NCBI GenBank assembly: GCA_012727835.1
Contig: JAAYGE010000130.1
Coordinates: 1 to 8,239 of the forward strand
Origin: Bacillota bacterium
GTDB lineage: Bacteria > Bacillota_H > UBA994 > UBA5500
DNA length: 8,239 nucleotides
Direction of reading: 5' to 3'
The translations under genes and the position numbers were made by a program. Numbering within the stretch: the first letter of the stretch is position 1; every line of letters starts with the position of its first letter. This document shows positions 1-6,991 of this stretch, one piece after another. The notes beneath the pieces were generated by a model. That model was not told the DNA's origin. It saw only the letters and a program-made list of their open reading frames with translations, and searched no databases.

Positions 1-103
1 AAACATTGGTGTAGAAGGTATCTTCACAGAAGACCTCGACAAAATCTCCACCTGCACTAACAGCCGCATCTAATATACGCTCAATCGTTGTTCTATTTAG
101 CAT
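1..103 (-). CDS. tldD: TldD/PmbA-family metalloprotease, N-terminal fragment (cut by window edge)
   Basis: Only the first 34 codons are present, from an ATG at 103 running off the left edge. The peptide begins MLNRTTIERILDAA, followed by a SAGGDFVEVFCED segment. This resembles the N-terminus of TldD proteins, where a helix precedes a GGD(F/Y)xE(V/I)-type strand. TldD normally forms a heterodimeric zinc protease with TldE/PmbA that degrades unfolded or modified peptides in the cytoplasm; the HExxxH zinc site lies outside the window, so activity cannot be judged. The start is fixed by a good ribosome binding site. The gene begins 9 nt after the oppF stop with no terminator between, so it is probably the last visible member of the opp transcript. 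The family call rests on a short segment; PmbA/TldE is the main alternative. Confidence 0.7.
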   Translation of the reverse strand, partial: MLNRTTIERILDAAVSAGGDFVEVFCEDTFYTNV

Positions 104-109
104 GCCAGA

Positions 110-116
110 CTCCTAA
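110..116 (-). promoter_or_regulatory. Ribosome binding site of tldD overlapping the oppF stop codon
   Basis: On the minus strand TTAGGAG stands 6 nt before the ATG at 103. It physically contains the TAG stop of oppF (113-115). This overlap suggests translational coupling between oppF and the tldD-like gene and confirms the chosen ATG. Confidence 0.7.
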
Positions 117-1102
117 CTTTTCCCTTGTAACCGTTGCCAATGATGACAGGCCACAAAATGCTCCTCTTTAGCTTCGACCAATTGGGGCTGTTGTTGGGCA
201 CAGATGTCTGTAGCATGGGGACAACGGGTACGGAATTTACAGCCCGAAGGCGGGTTGATGGGGCTAGGCACCTCGCCCTCCAGCCTTATATGCGACCGGG
301 TTGCTTCATAATCGGGGTCAGCAGTAGGGATGGCGGAAAGTAGGGCCCGCGTGTAAGGATGCAGCGGCTCCGCAAAGATGGCTTGACTGGTGGCCACCTC
401 TACCAAGCTGCCCAAGTACATCACACCTACCCGATCGGAAATATGTCGGACCATAGACAGGTCATGGGAAATAAATAGATAGGTTAAATCGCGTTCCTTC
501 TGTAGTCGTATCAATAGGTTTACTATTTGGGCCTGAATAGAAACATCTAGGGCCGAGATGGGTTCATCACAGACAATAAATTCCGGTTCTACAGCTAAAG
601 CCCGCGCTATCCCGATACGCTGTCGTTGGCCACCGGAAAGTTCATGGGCGAAGCGGTTAGCATAATCTTCCGTCAATCCCACCTGGGCCAATAGCTCCGT
701 CACCTTGCGCTGTTTATCCTTATGAGAATAGCGGAAATGCACATCCATTCCTTCCGCTACTATTTCACCAATAGTCATCCGCGGGTCTAGGGAAGAATAG
801 GGGTCCTGGAAAATAATTTGCGCGCTGCGTTTGAAGGCCAACAACTCCCGTCCCGACATGGGACCGGTTATATCCTTTCCCTTGTACAGGACCTGACCCG
901 AGGTGGCATCGTACAGTTTAAGGATCGTTCTGCCGCAGGTCGTTTTACCACAGCCCGACTCCCCCACCAGACCGAAAGTTTCACCCCGATTAATATGGAA
1001 GGAAACATCATCCACCGCCTTTAGCGTTGACCTGCCTTGCCGGAAGTACTTACAAAGGTTCTTAACCTCCACCAATGGCTCTCTGTTATGCTTGTTGCTC
1101 AT
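113..1102 (-). CDS. oppF: Oligopeptide ABC transporter ATP-binding protein OppF
   Basis: This 329-residue protein is the second ATPase of the peptide importer; it acts on the inner face of the membrane and powers uptake with OppD. Visible motifs are Walker A GESGCGKT at 47-54, the Q-loop glutamine at 99, signature LSGGQ at 155-159, Walker B ending in D179-E180, and the switch histidine H213. The C-terminal oligopeptide/dipeptide ATPase extension (about 235-325) carries cysteines at 288, 294, 301 and 319, a pattern known in the Opp/Dpp ATPases and associated there with an iron-sulfur cluster. The ATG start is preceded by AAAGGGG. The reading frame overlaps the end of oppD by 17 bp, which suggests translational coupling. 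Length and motif set are normal for OppF. DppF/AppF is the alternative label because peptide length preference cannot be read from the ATPase. Confidence 0.95.
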   Translation of the reverse strand: MSNKHNREPLVEVKNLCKYFRQGRSTLKAVDDVSFHINRGETFGLVGESGCGKTTCGRTILKLYDATSGQVLYKGKDITGPMSGRELLAFKRSAQIIFQDPYSSLDPRMTIGEIVAEGMDVHFRYSHKDKQRKVTELLAQVGLTEDYANRFAHELSGGQRQRIGIARALAVEPEFIVCDEPISALDVSIQAQIVNLLIRLQKERDLTYLFISHDLSMVRHISDRVGVMYLGSLVEVATSQAIFAEPLHPYTRALLSAIPTADPDYEATRSHIRLEGEVPSPINPPSGCKFRTRCPHATDICAQQQPQLVEAKEEHFVACHHWQRLQGKS

Positions 1103-2117
1103 GGCTTAGACCCCTTTCATAAAAAGGTTTTACTTTAGGTGCGGAGGGATGTTGTAACCAACAAGCAACTGTATGCGTATCTGAGACATTAGTTACTTGC
1201 GGCATCTGCTGTCGGCAGATTTGCATGCAATAGTCGCACCGAGCCGCAAAGGGGCAGCTCTCCAAAGGCATGATTAAATCGGGGGGAGTACCCTGTAGGG
1301 AATATAACTCTTGCTTACTGTGCTCGGCCAAATCGGGCACCGAGCTTAGCAAAGCCCATGTATAGGGATGTTGGGGCTGATAAAAGATCTCTCGAGCCGA
1401 GCCCGATTCTAACACTTGGCCCGCATACATCACCTGAATTCTATCGGCCAAGGTAGCCACAACGCCCAGGTCATGGGTAACCAAAATAATGGCTGTGTTT
1501 AGTTTTTCCTTTAGCTCTTTCAGTAGATCTATAATCTGAGCCTGTATGGTAACGTCCAAGGCTGTCGTCGGCTCGTCGGCTATCAAGATGCTGGGTTCAC
1601 AAGAGAGGGCGATTGCTATCATCACCCGCTGCCTCATCCCGCCTGATAACTCATGGGGATAGGCGGCAAAGCGTTTTTCTGGGTCAGGAATTTTCACCAA
1701 ATCCAACATCCTGATGGCTTCCGCCTTAGCTTCCTGCTTGTTTAACTTTTTGTGCAGCATAAGGGCTTCCATTATCTGCTTGCCGCAGGTCATGGTGGGG
1801 TTGAGCGAGGTCATTGGATCTTGAAAAATCATACTGACTTCGTTCCCCCGGTACTTTTGCAGCCGTTTCTGGTCCATTTGTAGTACGTCTTCACCGTTGT
1901 ACAAAATCTCCGAACCCGGCTTTATCTCTGCCACTCCCGGTGGTAAAAGGCGGAGGATGGATTTGGCGGTAACCGTTTTACCGCAGCCCGATTCACCAAC
2001 AAAGGCCAACGTCTCGCCCCGCCGCAGCTCAAAATTGACACCTCGTACCGCCCGCACTTCGCCAGCATAGGTGTGGAAGGAAACCCGCAGGTTTTTCACC
2101 TCAAGAATCTTGTCCAT
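1086..2117 (-). CDS. oppD: Oligopeptide ABC transporter ATP-binding protein OppD
   Basis: This 343-residue protein is the first ATPase of the importer and the expected partner of OppF. It shows Walker A GESGCGKT at 41-48, Q-loop Q99, signature LSGGM at 157-161 (the Q-to-M form common in OppD), Walker B ending in D181-E182 and switch H215. The C-terminal peptide-transporter extension has cysteines at 288, 294, 301 and 319, plus an extra one at 297, matching the OppF spacing. The ATG at 2117 has a G-rich ribosome binding site that begins right after the oppC stop, 13 bp upstream of the start. The order B-C-D-F and the LSGGM signature support calling this OppD rather than OppF. All catalytic residues are present. 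The tail after C319 (about 24 residues) looks unconserved. Confidence 0.95.
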   Translation of the reverse strand: MDKILEVKNLRVSFHTYAGEVRAVRGVNFELRRGETLAFVGESGCGKTVTAKSILRLLPPGVAEIKPGSEILYNGEDVLQMDQKRLQKYRGNEVSMIFQDPMTSLNPTMTCGKQIMEALMLHKKLNKQEAKAEAIRMLDLVKIPDPEKRFAAYPHELSGGMRQRVMIAIALSCEPSILIADEPTTALDVTIQAQIIDLLKELKEKLNTAIILVTHDLGVVATLADRIQVMYAGQVLESGSAREIFYQPQHPYTWALLSSVPDLAEHSKQELYSLQGTPPDLIMPLESCPFAARCDYCMQICRQQMPQVTNVSDTHTVACWLQHPSAPKVKPFYERGLSHEQQA

Positions 2118-2130
2118 TTCCTAGCCCCCC

Positions 2131-3054
2131 TTACTTCCTTTGTCGCGGATCGAGTGCATCCCGTAAGCCATCACCCAAGAGGGTGAAGCAAAGCATGGTC
2201 AATGCAATCATCAGCGAAGGGATAAACAGTTGATAGGGGTAAAATGCGTACATGCTTTGTGCAGTTGCAGCCAGCGCCCCCCAACTCGTTTCCGGCGGTT
2301 GAATACCTAGGCCTAGGAAGCTCAAGAAAGCCTCGCTAAATATGTATCCCGGTATATCGAAGGTGATAGCTACAATAACCACACTTAAGACGTTAGGGAT
2401 AACATGGCGCAGAATTATCTTCCATGGCTTTACGCCCAGAGCCTGGGCAGCCAGCACATATTCTTGACTTTTTACCTGCAGCACCTGCCCCCGCACTATG
2501 CGGGCAATACCACACCAACCGGTTATGGTCATGGCTAAAAGTAGGGTACCGAGACTCTTACTCTCTAGTACCACCGAGAGCAGAATGACGACAATCAAAT
2601 AGGGGACGCTGATTAATACCTCTACTATCCTCATCATGATATCGTCGACTCTGCCTCCGAAATAGCCAGAAATTCCACCATAGATACAGCCGATAAAAGA
2701 AGCTATGAAAGCTCCCGATAAACCAATGATCATGGAAACGCGGCCACCTTGCCAGACACGGGCAAATAGATCTCTACCTAAATTGTCGGTGCCAAACCAA
2801 TGCTCGGCGCTGGGCCGCTGGTTACGATGGTCGGGGTTAATTTCTTCATAGTTGTAGCCACTGATAGCAGGGCCAAAGATGACCATAAAAACAAGTACAG
2901 ATAGCACCACCAGCGCCAAAGTGGCTACCTTATTTTCTTTAAACCTTCTCCAAGCGTCTTGGAAATAGCTTACTCTAGGGCGGGCAATCTTTTCAGCCTC
3001 GCTGTCTTCAGGGCCGATTATCTGAAATAGATCCTTGCTGATTTCTTCGTGCAT
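2131..3054 (-). CDS. oppC: Oligopeptide ABC transporter permease OppC
   Basis: This 307-residue inner-membrane permease pairs with OppB to form the peptide channel. The N-terminal cytoplasmic stretch (1-42) followed by one membrane helix (about 45-64) matches the OppC N-terminal domain. The motif HWFGTDNLGRD at 85-95 is a hallmark of OppC/DppC. Five more hydrophobic segments lie at roughly 107-130, 142-162, 168-188, 220-238 and 276-293. The EAA-type loop that contacts the ATPases is at about 199-223 (YVLAAQALG, then HVIPN). The C-terminus GDGLRDALDPR is family-typical. ATG at 3054 has a strong GGGGGGAG ribosome binding site, located in the 17-bp gap after oppB. Nothing is missing or broken. 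Confidence 0.95.
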   Translation of the reverse strand: MHEEISKDLFQIIGPEDSEAEKIARPRVSYFQDAWRRFKENKVATLALVVLSVLVFMVIFGPAISGYNYEEINPDHRNQRPSAEHWFGTDNLGRDLFARVWQGGRVSMIIGLSGAFIASFIGCIYGGISGYFGGRVDDIMMRIVEVLISVPYLIVVILLSVVLESKSLGTLLLAMTITGWCGIARIVRGQVLQVKSQEYVLAAQALGVKPWKIILRHVIPNVLSVVIVAITFDIPGYIFSEAFLSFLGLGIQPPETSWGALAATAQSMYAFYPYQLFIPSLMIALTMLCFTLLGDGLRDALDPRQRK

Positions 3055-3071
3055 TGCTCGCTCCCCCCTTA

Positions 3072-4001
3072 CTAGTTCTCCGGTGCTATTCTAATACGCG
3101 GGTCTACCAGCATATAGACAAAGTCCACAATTAATTGCGCTAGGATAAATAAAGCCGCGTAGAATACAGTAGTTCCTAGAATCATAGTATAGTCGTTGTT
3201 ATTGATAGAGCTGATATAGTAAAAACCGATTCCGGGCACACCAAACATTCTCTCGACCACAAAAGCGCCGGTAAACACGCCCACAATGCGCCCAGCCATG
3301 ATCGTAACAATCGGCAGCATCGAATTACGAAGCACATGCCGGGTAATTACTGCCCACTGGCTTAGGCCTTTAGCCTGAGCTGTCAAAACATAGTCTTGAC
3401 TCAAGGTATCTAGCATGCTCGATTTTAAGTAACGGGCAAAAGAGGCAATAGGGCCAAAGCTGAGCACGATAATTGGCAAAACCATGTGCCTCGGTTTACC
3501 CCAGCCCGAAGGGGGCAGCCAACCTAATTTCACCGAAACAAAGTACTGCAGCAATGAGGCCAGCACAAAAACCGGTATGGTGGTGCCTAAAATAGCTATA
3601 AACATCACCAAATAGTCGGGCCAACGGTTCTTGTTCAAAGCTGCAACTATGCCCAAGGTAATACCAATAACAAAGCCGATGGCCAGCGCGATTCCACCCA
3701 CCAAACCCGAAACCGGGGACGTCTTGGCAATAGTTTCGCTCACCGAGCGGCCCGGATAGAGAACGCTTTCACCCAAATCTCCCCGTAGGAGGTTTTTCAT
3801 GTACATCAGGTACTGGGTAAACAGGGGCTTATCAAGCCCATATTTAGCATAGTAGTTGGCGCGGGTTTGTTCCGGTAACGATCGCGCCATATGGCTGAGT
3901 GGATCGCCAGGAATACTTCTCATGAGGAAAAAGGTTACGGTAACCACTATCAGCAAAGTCACCACTGCGTAGCCTATCCTTTTAATAGCGTATTTTAACA
4001 A
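3072..4001 (-). CDS. oppB: Oligopeptide ABC transporter permease OppB (TTG start)
   Basis: This 309-residue permease has the standard OppB/DppB architecture. A first membrane helix at about 9-27 starts right after a basic N-terminus (MLKYAIKRIGY). A periplasm-facing loop with IPGDP at 30-34 and a YGLDKPL segment follows, then five more helices at about 97-121, 132-155, 172-190, 232-250 and 274-297. The EAA-like ATPase contact loop is at about 204-232 (YVLTAQAKGL, then HVLRNSMLP), and the protein ends near DPRIR. The start is TTG, chosen because AAGGGAG lies 8 nt upstream and the resulting N-terminus matches the family; the next methionine (residue 27) would delete the first helix. It is separated from oppA by 131 bp with a hairpin but no evident promoter, so it is most likely expressed by read-through from the oppA promoter. 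Confidence 0.95.
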   Translation of the reverse strand: MLKYAIKRIGYAVVTLLIVVTVTFFLMRSIPGDPLSHMARSLPEQTRANYYAKYGLDKPLFTQYLMYMKNLLRGDLGESVLYPGRSVSETIAKTSPVSGLVGGIALAIGFVIGITLGIVAALNKNRWPDYLVMFIAILGTTIPVFVLASLLQYFVSVKLGWLPPSGWGKPRHMVLPIIVLSFGPIASFARYLKSSMLDTLSQDYVLTAQAKGLSQWAVITRHVLRNSMLPIVTIMAGRIVGVFTGAFVVERMFGVPGIGFYYISSINNNDYTMILGTTVFYAALFILAQLIVDFVYMLVDPRIRIAPEN

Positions 4002-4009
4002 GGGTACAA

Positions 4010-4016
4010 CTCCCTT
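4010..4016 (-). promoter_or_regulatory. Ribosome binding site deciding the TTG start of oppB
   Basis: AAGGGAG on the minus strand ends 8 nt before the TTG at 4001. No ATG or GTG in frame lies near it, so this site is the main support for the TTG start. Confidence 0.75.
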
Positions 4017-4061
4017 CGTCGTTGGATTGACTAGAATTGTGAGAAAGACCTATTTTAGCAG

Positions 4062-4093
4062 GAAAGGCAACGCCTCCTCTGGCGCTGCCTTTC
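4062..4093 (-). promoter_or_regulatory. Intergenic mRNA hairpin between oppA and oppB
   Basis: The arms 4062-4074 and 4081-4093 form a 13-bp uninterrupted stem around a 6-nt loop when read as minus-strand RNA: GAAAGGCA, then a G-U wobble (4085/4070), then CGCC pairing with GGCG. On the plus strand the same position would be an A-C mismatch. What follows on the transcript is CCUGCUAAAAU, which lacks a continuous U-tract, so it is a poor full terminator. Such hairpins after the binding-protein gene of ABC operons commonly stabilise the upstream message or cause partial termination, giving excess binding protein over permease. That role is inferred here. Confidence 0.75.
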
Positions 4094-4132
4094 TTATGCA
4101 TACTTTCAGCTACTGCCGCTATCTAAAATCCT

Positions 4133-5827
4133 CTATGGACGGCCTGAGGTATAGACATACTTGAAGCCCATATTGGAGAAACCAAGGGTTGCGTAACCGT
4201 GTACGTAGTCGCGTACAAACTGGTTGACTCGGGATGTGGCTAGTGGCGATACTACAGCCTCATCCTTGATTAGAATGGTTTCTGCATCGATGTAGAGCTG
4301 CAATCTCTTCTCCTCATCCATTTCAGTAGAGGCTTTGCGGATGAGCGCGTCATACTCTTCATTAACCCAACCGGTCTTGATTGCATCGTAGTCGGACATG
4401 AAGAGGCTGAGTACGTCGTAGGGGTCGTTATAGTAGGCGCCCCAACCCATGAAACCGATCTGATAGTTACCCTTTGTTACGTTATCGTAGAAAATACCCC
4501 ATTCGGCGAAGTTGATTTCCAGGTTGACGCCTAGCTCCTGCTTGTACACTTGCTGCAGGTATTCGCCTAGGTTGCGGAACCACTCATCGGTACCAGCCAA
4601 GTTAAAGGTAACCTTCAATGTGCTCGGATCGTCGCCTAAGCCCAACTCTTCCATACCCTTAAGCAGAAGGTCCTTAGGAGTTTGGCCATTTTGCTGCAAC
4701 TCATCTAGCATCTCTTTGACCATGTCGCCGGCAACTTCCCGATAGTTGGTATCCCCCACTGAAATGGTAGGCACTACCCAACCATAGGTAGGAACCCGCA
4801 AGCCGCTGAAGCAAATTTCGTTGATATCTTCCCGATCGATGGCTAGCATGAATGCTTTACGGATGTTAGCATTCTGGAACAGCTTATCTCTGGTGTTAAA
4901 GAAGGAATAGGTGATGGTGGCCGAGGTGTAGGAGTTATAAACCGTATCCTCGCGGCTCTTGAATCTTTCAAGCCATTCCGTCATGCCGGTGCCGACAAAA
5001 TCGCTCTCGCCTGCTTCGAAGGCATTATAGTAGGTGGTTTCATCGGGCATGATGTAGTAAGTTACTTTTTCTAACTTAACATTATCCGCATCCCAATATT
5101 GGTCGTTCTTAACTAGTACGATGGAGCTATTGTGGGTCCAGCTTTCTACCTTGAAAGGCCCATTGGAAATGGTGTATTGGGCTTCCGAACCGTATTTTTC
5201 GCCCCACTCTTCGACCTTATCTTGGCGCTGCGGGTAATAGACCGTTGTATCAATCATGCTTAAGAAGGAAGGAACAGGCTCGCTGAGCGTAATCTCTAAT
5301 GTCTTTTCGTCGATTGCCCTTACGCCTAGTTCGGTGACATCAAGCTCACCCTTGTTAACAGCTTCAAAGTTCTTAATTGGTGCTAAGAAATAGCTGTTGG
5401 GTGAACCGGTTTCAGGCGCACAACTGCGGCGCAGCGAGTAAACATACTGATCGGCAGTAACCGGAACGCCGTCTTCCCATTTGTTGTCACCAAAGTAGAA
5501 GGTCCAAACAGTACCATCTTCATTGCTTTCCCATCGCTCAGCATCGCCCCGGTTGAGGTAATACTCCCCATCCCGCTCTTCCATGCGTACCAAGCCCTCT
5601 AGCGTATTAACTAGAATGCTGCTGGAATAGGTGTCGGAACGTAGGCTGGGATCTAGCGTAGTCGGATCAGCTACTAAGTAGGTATTAATGTACTGCTCCG
5701 CGTCTAGTTCGGCGGTTTCACCACCCGGTTCCTTTTCCTGCGGCGTGCAGCCGGTGAATACCGAGAGAACCATGGCGAATGTGAGAAAAAGAACTAGCAA
5801 CCTTTTAGTAGACCACTTACTAGACAA
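4133..5827 (-). CDS. oppA: Oligopeptide-binding lipoprotein OppA (TTG start)
   Basis: This 564-residue extracellular solute-binding protein (SBP family 5) captures peptides and delivers them to OppBC. A basic N-terminus (KWSTKR) and hydrophobic core (about 10-24) lead to the lipobox VFTGC with the lipidated cysteine at 27, so it should be membrane-anchored. A polar Glu/Gly-rich linker follows. Family hallmarks include the ADPTTLDP stretch ending at 60, WTF at 108-110, KWEDGVPVTA at 116-125, SNGPFKV at 221-227, and KNDQYWD starting at 240. The length fits OppA/DppE/MppA-type proteins. The start is TTG, set by AAGGGAGGT 6 nt upstream and by the complete signal peptide that results. It is the promoter-proximal gene of the operon. 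The exact ligand cannot be read; peptides are most likely from the operon content, and nickel- or sugar-binding relatives are less likely. Confidence 0.95.
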   Translation of the reverse strand: MSSKWSTKRLLVLFLTFAMVLSVFTGCTPQEKEPGGETAELDAEQYINTYLVADPTTLDPSLRSDTYSSSILVNTLEGLVRMEERDGEYYLNRGDAERWESNEDGTVWTFYFGDNKWEDGVPVTADQYVYSLRRSCAPETGSPNSYFLAPIKNFEAVNKGELDVTELGVRAIDEKTLEITLSEPVPSFLSMIDTTVYYPQRQDKVEEWGEKYGSEAQYTISNGPFKVESWTHNSSIVLVKNDQYWDADNVKLEKVTYYIMPDETTYYNAFEAGESDFVGTGMTEWLERFKSREDTVYNSYTSATITYSFFNTRDKLFQNANIRKAFMLAIDREDINEICFSGLRVPTYGWVVPTISVGDTNYREVAGDMVKEMLDELQQNGQTPKDLLLKGMEELGLGDDPSTLKVTFNLAGTDEWFRNLGEYLQQVYKQELGVNLEINFAEWGIFYDNVTKGNYQIGFMGWGAYYNDPYDVLSLFMSDYDAIKTGWVNEEYDALIRKASTEMDEEKRLQLYIDAETILIKDEAVVSPLATSRVNQFVRDYVHGYATLGFSNMGFKYVYTSGRP

Positions 5828-5833
5828 ATTACT

Positions 5834-5842
5834 ACCTCCCTT
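5834..5842 (-). promoter_or_regulatory. Strong ribosome binding site deciding the TTG start of oppA
   Basis: AAGGGAGGT on the minus strand, a near-perfect anti-16S match, lies 6 nt before the TTG at 5827. It fixes the unusual start codon and may compensate for it. Confidence 0.8.
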
Positions 5843-5864
5843 TTGTTAAATTATTTTCACCGAA

Positions 5865-5893
5865 ATCATACCATCTACTTTAGTCTACGTCAA
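5865..5893 (-). promoter_or_regulatory. Sigma-A promoter of the opp operon
   Basis: On the minus strand TTGACG (5888-5893) and TATGAT (5865-5870) are separated by exactly 17 bp. Transcription should begin near 5858, giving a leader of about 30 nt before oppA. It lies downstream of the regulator gene's terminator, so the operon has its own promoter. Confidence 0.8.
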
Positions 5894-5931
5894 GCAATGT
5901 AATATTCTTATGGCATCCACTATAATTGCTT
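5892..5931. repeat. Inverted repeat upstream of the opp promoter, candidate regulator site
   Basis: AAGCAAT at 5892-5898 is matched by its inverse ATTGCTT at 5925-5931. The 7-bp arms are 33 bp apart centre to centre, about three helical turns. The inner arm touches the -35 hexamer. The intervening DNA is AT-rich. The GCAA/TTGC core is shared with repeats at the regulator promoter, but 7-bp arms can occur by chance. Confidence 0.35.
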
Positions 5932-5942
5932 ATTTCTCTTCT

Positions 5943-5981
5943 AAAGAAAAAACACCTCCCCACTTCCAGGTAGGGAGGTAT
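5943..5981 (-). terminator. Intrinsic terminator of the RpiR-family regulator gene
   Basis: Arms 5952-5963 and 5970-5981 form a 12-bp stem (core ACCTCCC/GGGAGGT, with two G-U wobbles on the minus-strand RNA) around a 6-nt loop. It is followed on the transcript by five U residues, a C and three U residues. It starts 8 nt after the stop codon at 5990-5992 and separates the regulator from the opp operon. Confidence 0.85.
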
Positions 5982-5989
5982 GGTATTAA

Positions 5990-6859
5990 CTATTCGGCGT
6001 TAAAAAAGTTGGCAAAGGATTCGGTAACCGCCAATTGGCTCTCCGGTTGGGCACTCTTTTCAATGCTGACCGCGCTGGTAATAAAATTCACCAACATAAG
6101 CGGCAACCCTATCGTATTTAGGAAGAGTCGAGTGGTGGTCCGGGCGGTAAGCGTTAATGTGGCGTATTTAACCACCGGAGCTTCTAAGGAGTCGGTTATT
6201 GCTAACACCGGCACCCGGTTACTATGGGCATATTCGGCCACTTTAGTAGTCATCAAATAGTAGTCAGGAAAAGATATGGCTATTACCAAAACGTCTTCAG
6301 TAAGAAAGGGTAGGGCCGCTTGGATGCTGTCTGCCGATTCGGTATTCACTATGACAGAAGGCAAACTGAGTAAGGCTAAGCGCATAGAGAAGAAATCGGC
6401 GATCTGCTTAGAAACACCGTAGCCACAGATGACTACCGCCTTAGCGCTCAATATTATTCTCGCCGCCTGAAAAATACTGTCTAGATTCAATGATTGAAAA
6501 AACTCTTGGGTCATATTGAATTCTTCTTGACATACCTCTAGCAAAAGGTTTCGTTTATCACCCAGCTCCCGTTTAGGTACCCCCGGAGAGATATAATTGT
6601 TCTCTGCCTGCACCATTACTTTGCATTGGGTGTTTACGTATTTTCTAAACTCATACTTCACTTCATTAAAATTCTCATACCCTAGCGCTACGCAAAAATT
6701 CAAAATTGTAATCTCCGATGCATTCACCGCCGAACTGAGTTCCCTGAGCGTGATAAAGGTCATCGCTTGCGGGTTAGCCAGCATAAAGTCGGCGATTTTT
6801 TGCTGTGTGCGTGTCATGTTTGCATAACGTTGTTGAATCTTAGTTACTACATTTTTCAT
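5990..6859 (-). CDS. MurR/RpiR-family transcriptional regulator (HTH plus SIS domain)
   Basis: This 289-residue DNA-binding regulator has an N-terminal RpiR-type helix-turn-helix (about 1-77) and a C-terminal sugar-isomerase (SIS) effector domain (about 125-255). In the HTH, TRTQQKIADFMLANP and the VNASEITILNFCVALGY stretch are family-typical, though N54 replaces the arginine usual in the recognition segment (VRFC-like). In the SIS domain, VVICGYGVS (142-150) is the nucleotide-fold-like first strand and loop. The phosphosugar-binding SxSGxT motif is replaced by SFPDYYLMT (196-204), so the effector may not be a classical sugar phosphate. The ATG at 6859 has AAAGGTAGG upstream. It is monocistronic, with its own promoter and terminator, lying between the FAH gene and the opp operon. 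Control of itself and opp is a reasonable inference from position and from the repeats at its promoter. Confidence 0.9.
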   Translation of the reverse strand: MKNVVTKIQQRYANMTRTQQKIADFMLANPQAMTFITLRELSSAVNASEITILNFCVALGYENFNEVKYEFRKYVNTQCKVMVQAENNYISPGVPKRELGDKRNLLLEVCQEEFNMTQEFFQSLNLDSIFQAARIILSAKAVVICGYGVSKQIADFFSMRLALLSLPSVIVNTESADSIQAALPFLTEDVLVIAISFPDYYLMTTKVAEYAHSNRVPVLAITDSLEAPVVKYATLTLTARTTTRLFLNTIGLPLMLVNFITSAVSIEKSAQPESQLAVTESFANFFNAE

Positions 6860-6899
6860 CCAGCTCGCCTACCTTTATTTTGGAATAACATTATGTTTA

Positions 6900-6945
6900 C
6901 CTTGCATAATATCGTTGTTTCCCTTTCTATGCAAGGGATATGCAA
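6900..6945. repeat. TATGCAA repeats over the regulator promoter, candidate autoregulatory operator
   Basis: CCTTGCATA at 6900-6908 is a perfect 9-bp inverse of TATGCAAGG at 6928-6936. A third copy, TATGCAA, lies at 6939-6945, exactly 11 bp (one helical turn) from the second in the same orientation. The first arm covers the -10 region and the second covers the -35, so a protein bound here would block RNA polymerase. RpiR proteins often autoregulate through inverted repeats; assignment to this one is inferred. Confidence 0.6.
6906..6934 (-). promoter_or_regulatory. Sigma-A promoter of the RpiR-family regulator gene
   Basis: TTGCAT (6929-6934) and TATTAT (6906-6911) on the minus strand are 17 bp apart. 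The predicted start near 6899 gives a leader of about 40 nt. It lies just past the terminator of the FAH gene. Confidence 0.7.
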
Positions 6946-6975
6946 AAACACACCTAAGTTCTCATAGGTGTGTTT
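6944..6975 (-). terminator. Intrinsic terminator of the FAH-family gene
   Basis: Perfect 11-bp arms at 6946-6956 and 6965-6975 (AAACACACCTA/TAGGTGTGTTT) surround an 8-nt loop. The minus-strand transcript ends in five U residues counting those in the stem. It begins 16 nt after the stop codon of the FAH gene. The flanking A-run could give weak termination in the other direction too. Confidence 0.8.
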
Positions 6976-6991
6976 GTCAATAGACAGTAGC

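Noticed and set aside
4052..4057. TAAAAT as a -10 for a separate oppB promoter
   Set aside because: No -35-like hexamer lies 16-18 bp upstream; the 17-bp position falls in the hairpin loop with AGAGGA.
4062..4093. The oppA/oppB hairpin as a full intrinsic terminator
   Set aside because: The transcript after the stem lacks a U-run, and oppBCDF would be left without a promoter.
4002..4132. Riboswitch or T-box in the oppA-oppB gap
   Set aside because: Apart from the single hairpin and the ribosome binding site, no conserved leader motif or multi-stem structure was recognised in these 131 bp.
5910..6260. 116-codon plus-strand open frame near the regulator gene
   Set aside because: It is antisense to the regulator's C-terminal coding region and terminator, with no ribosome binding site or recognisable domain.
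6975..6980. Perfect TTGACA hexamer on the minus strand as a second promoter for the regulator gene
   Set aside because: The position 17 bp downstream reads TTAGGT, a poor -10, and it lies within the FAH terminator. The TTGCAT-17-TATTAT pair is far better.
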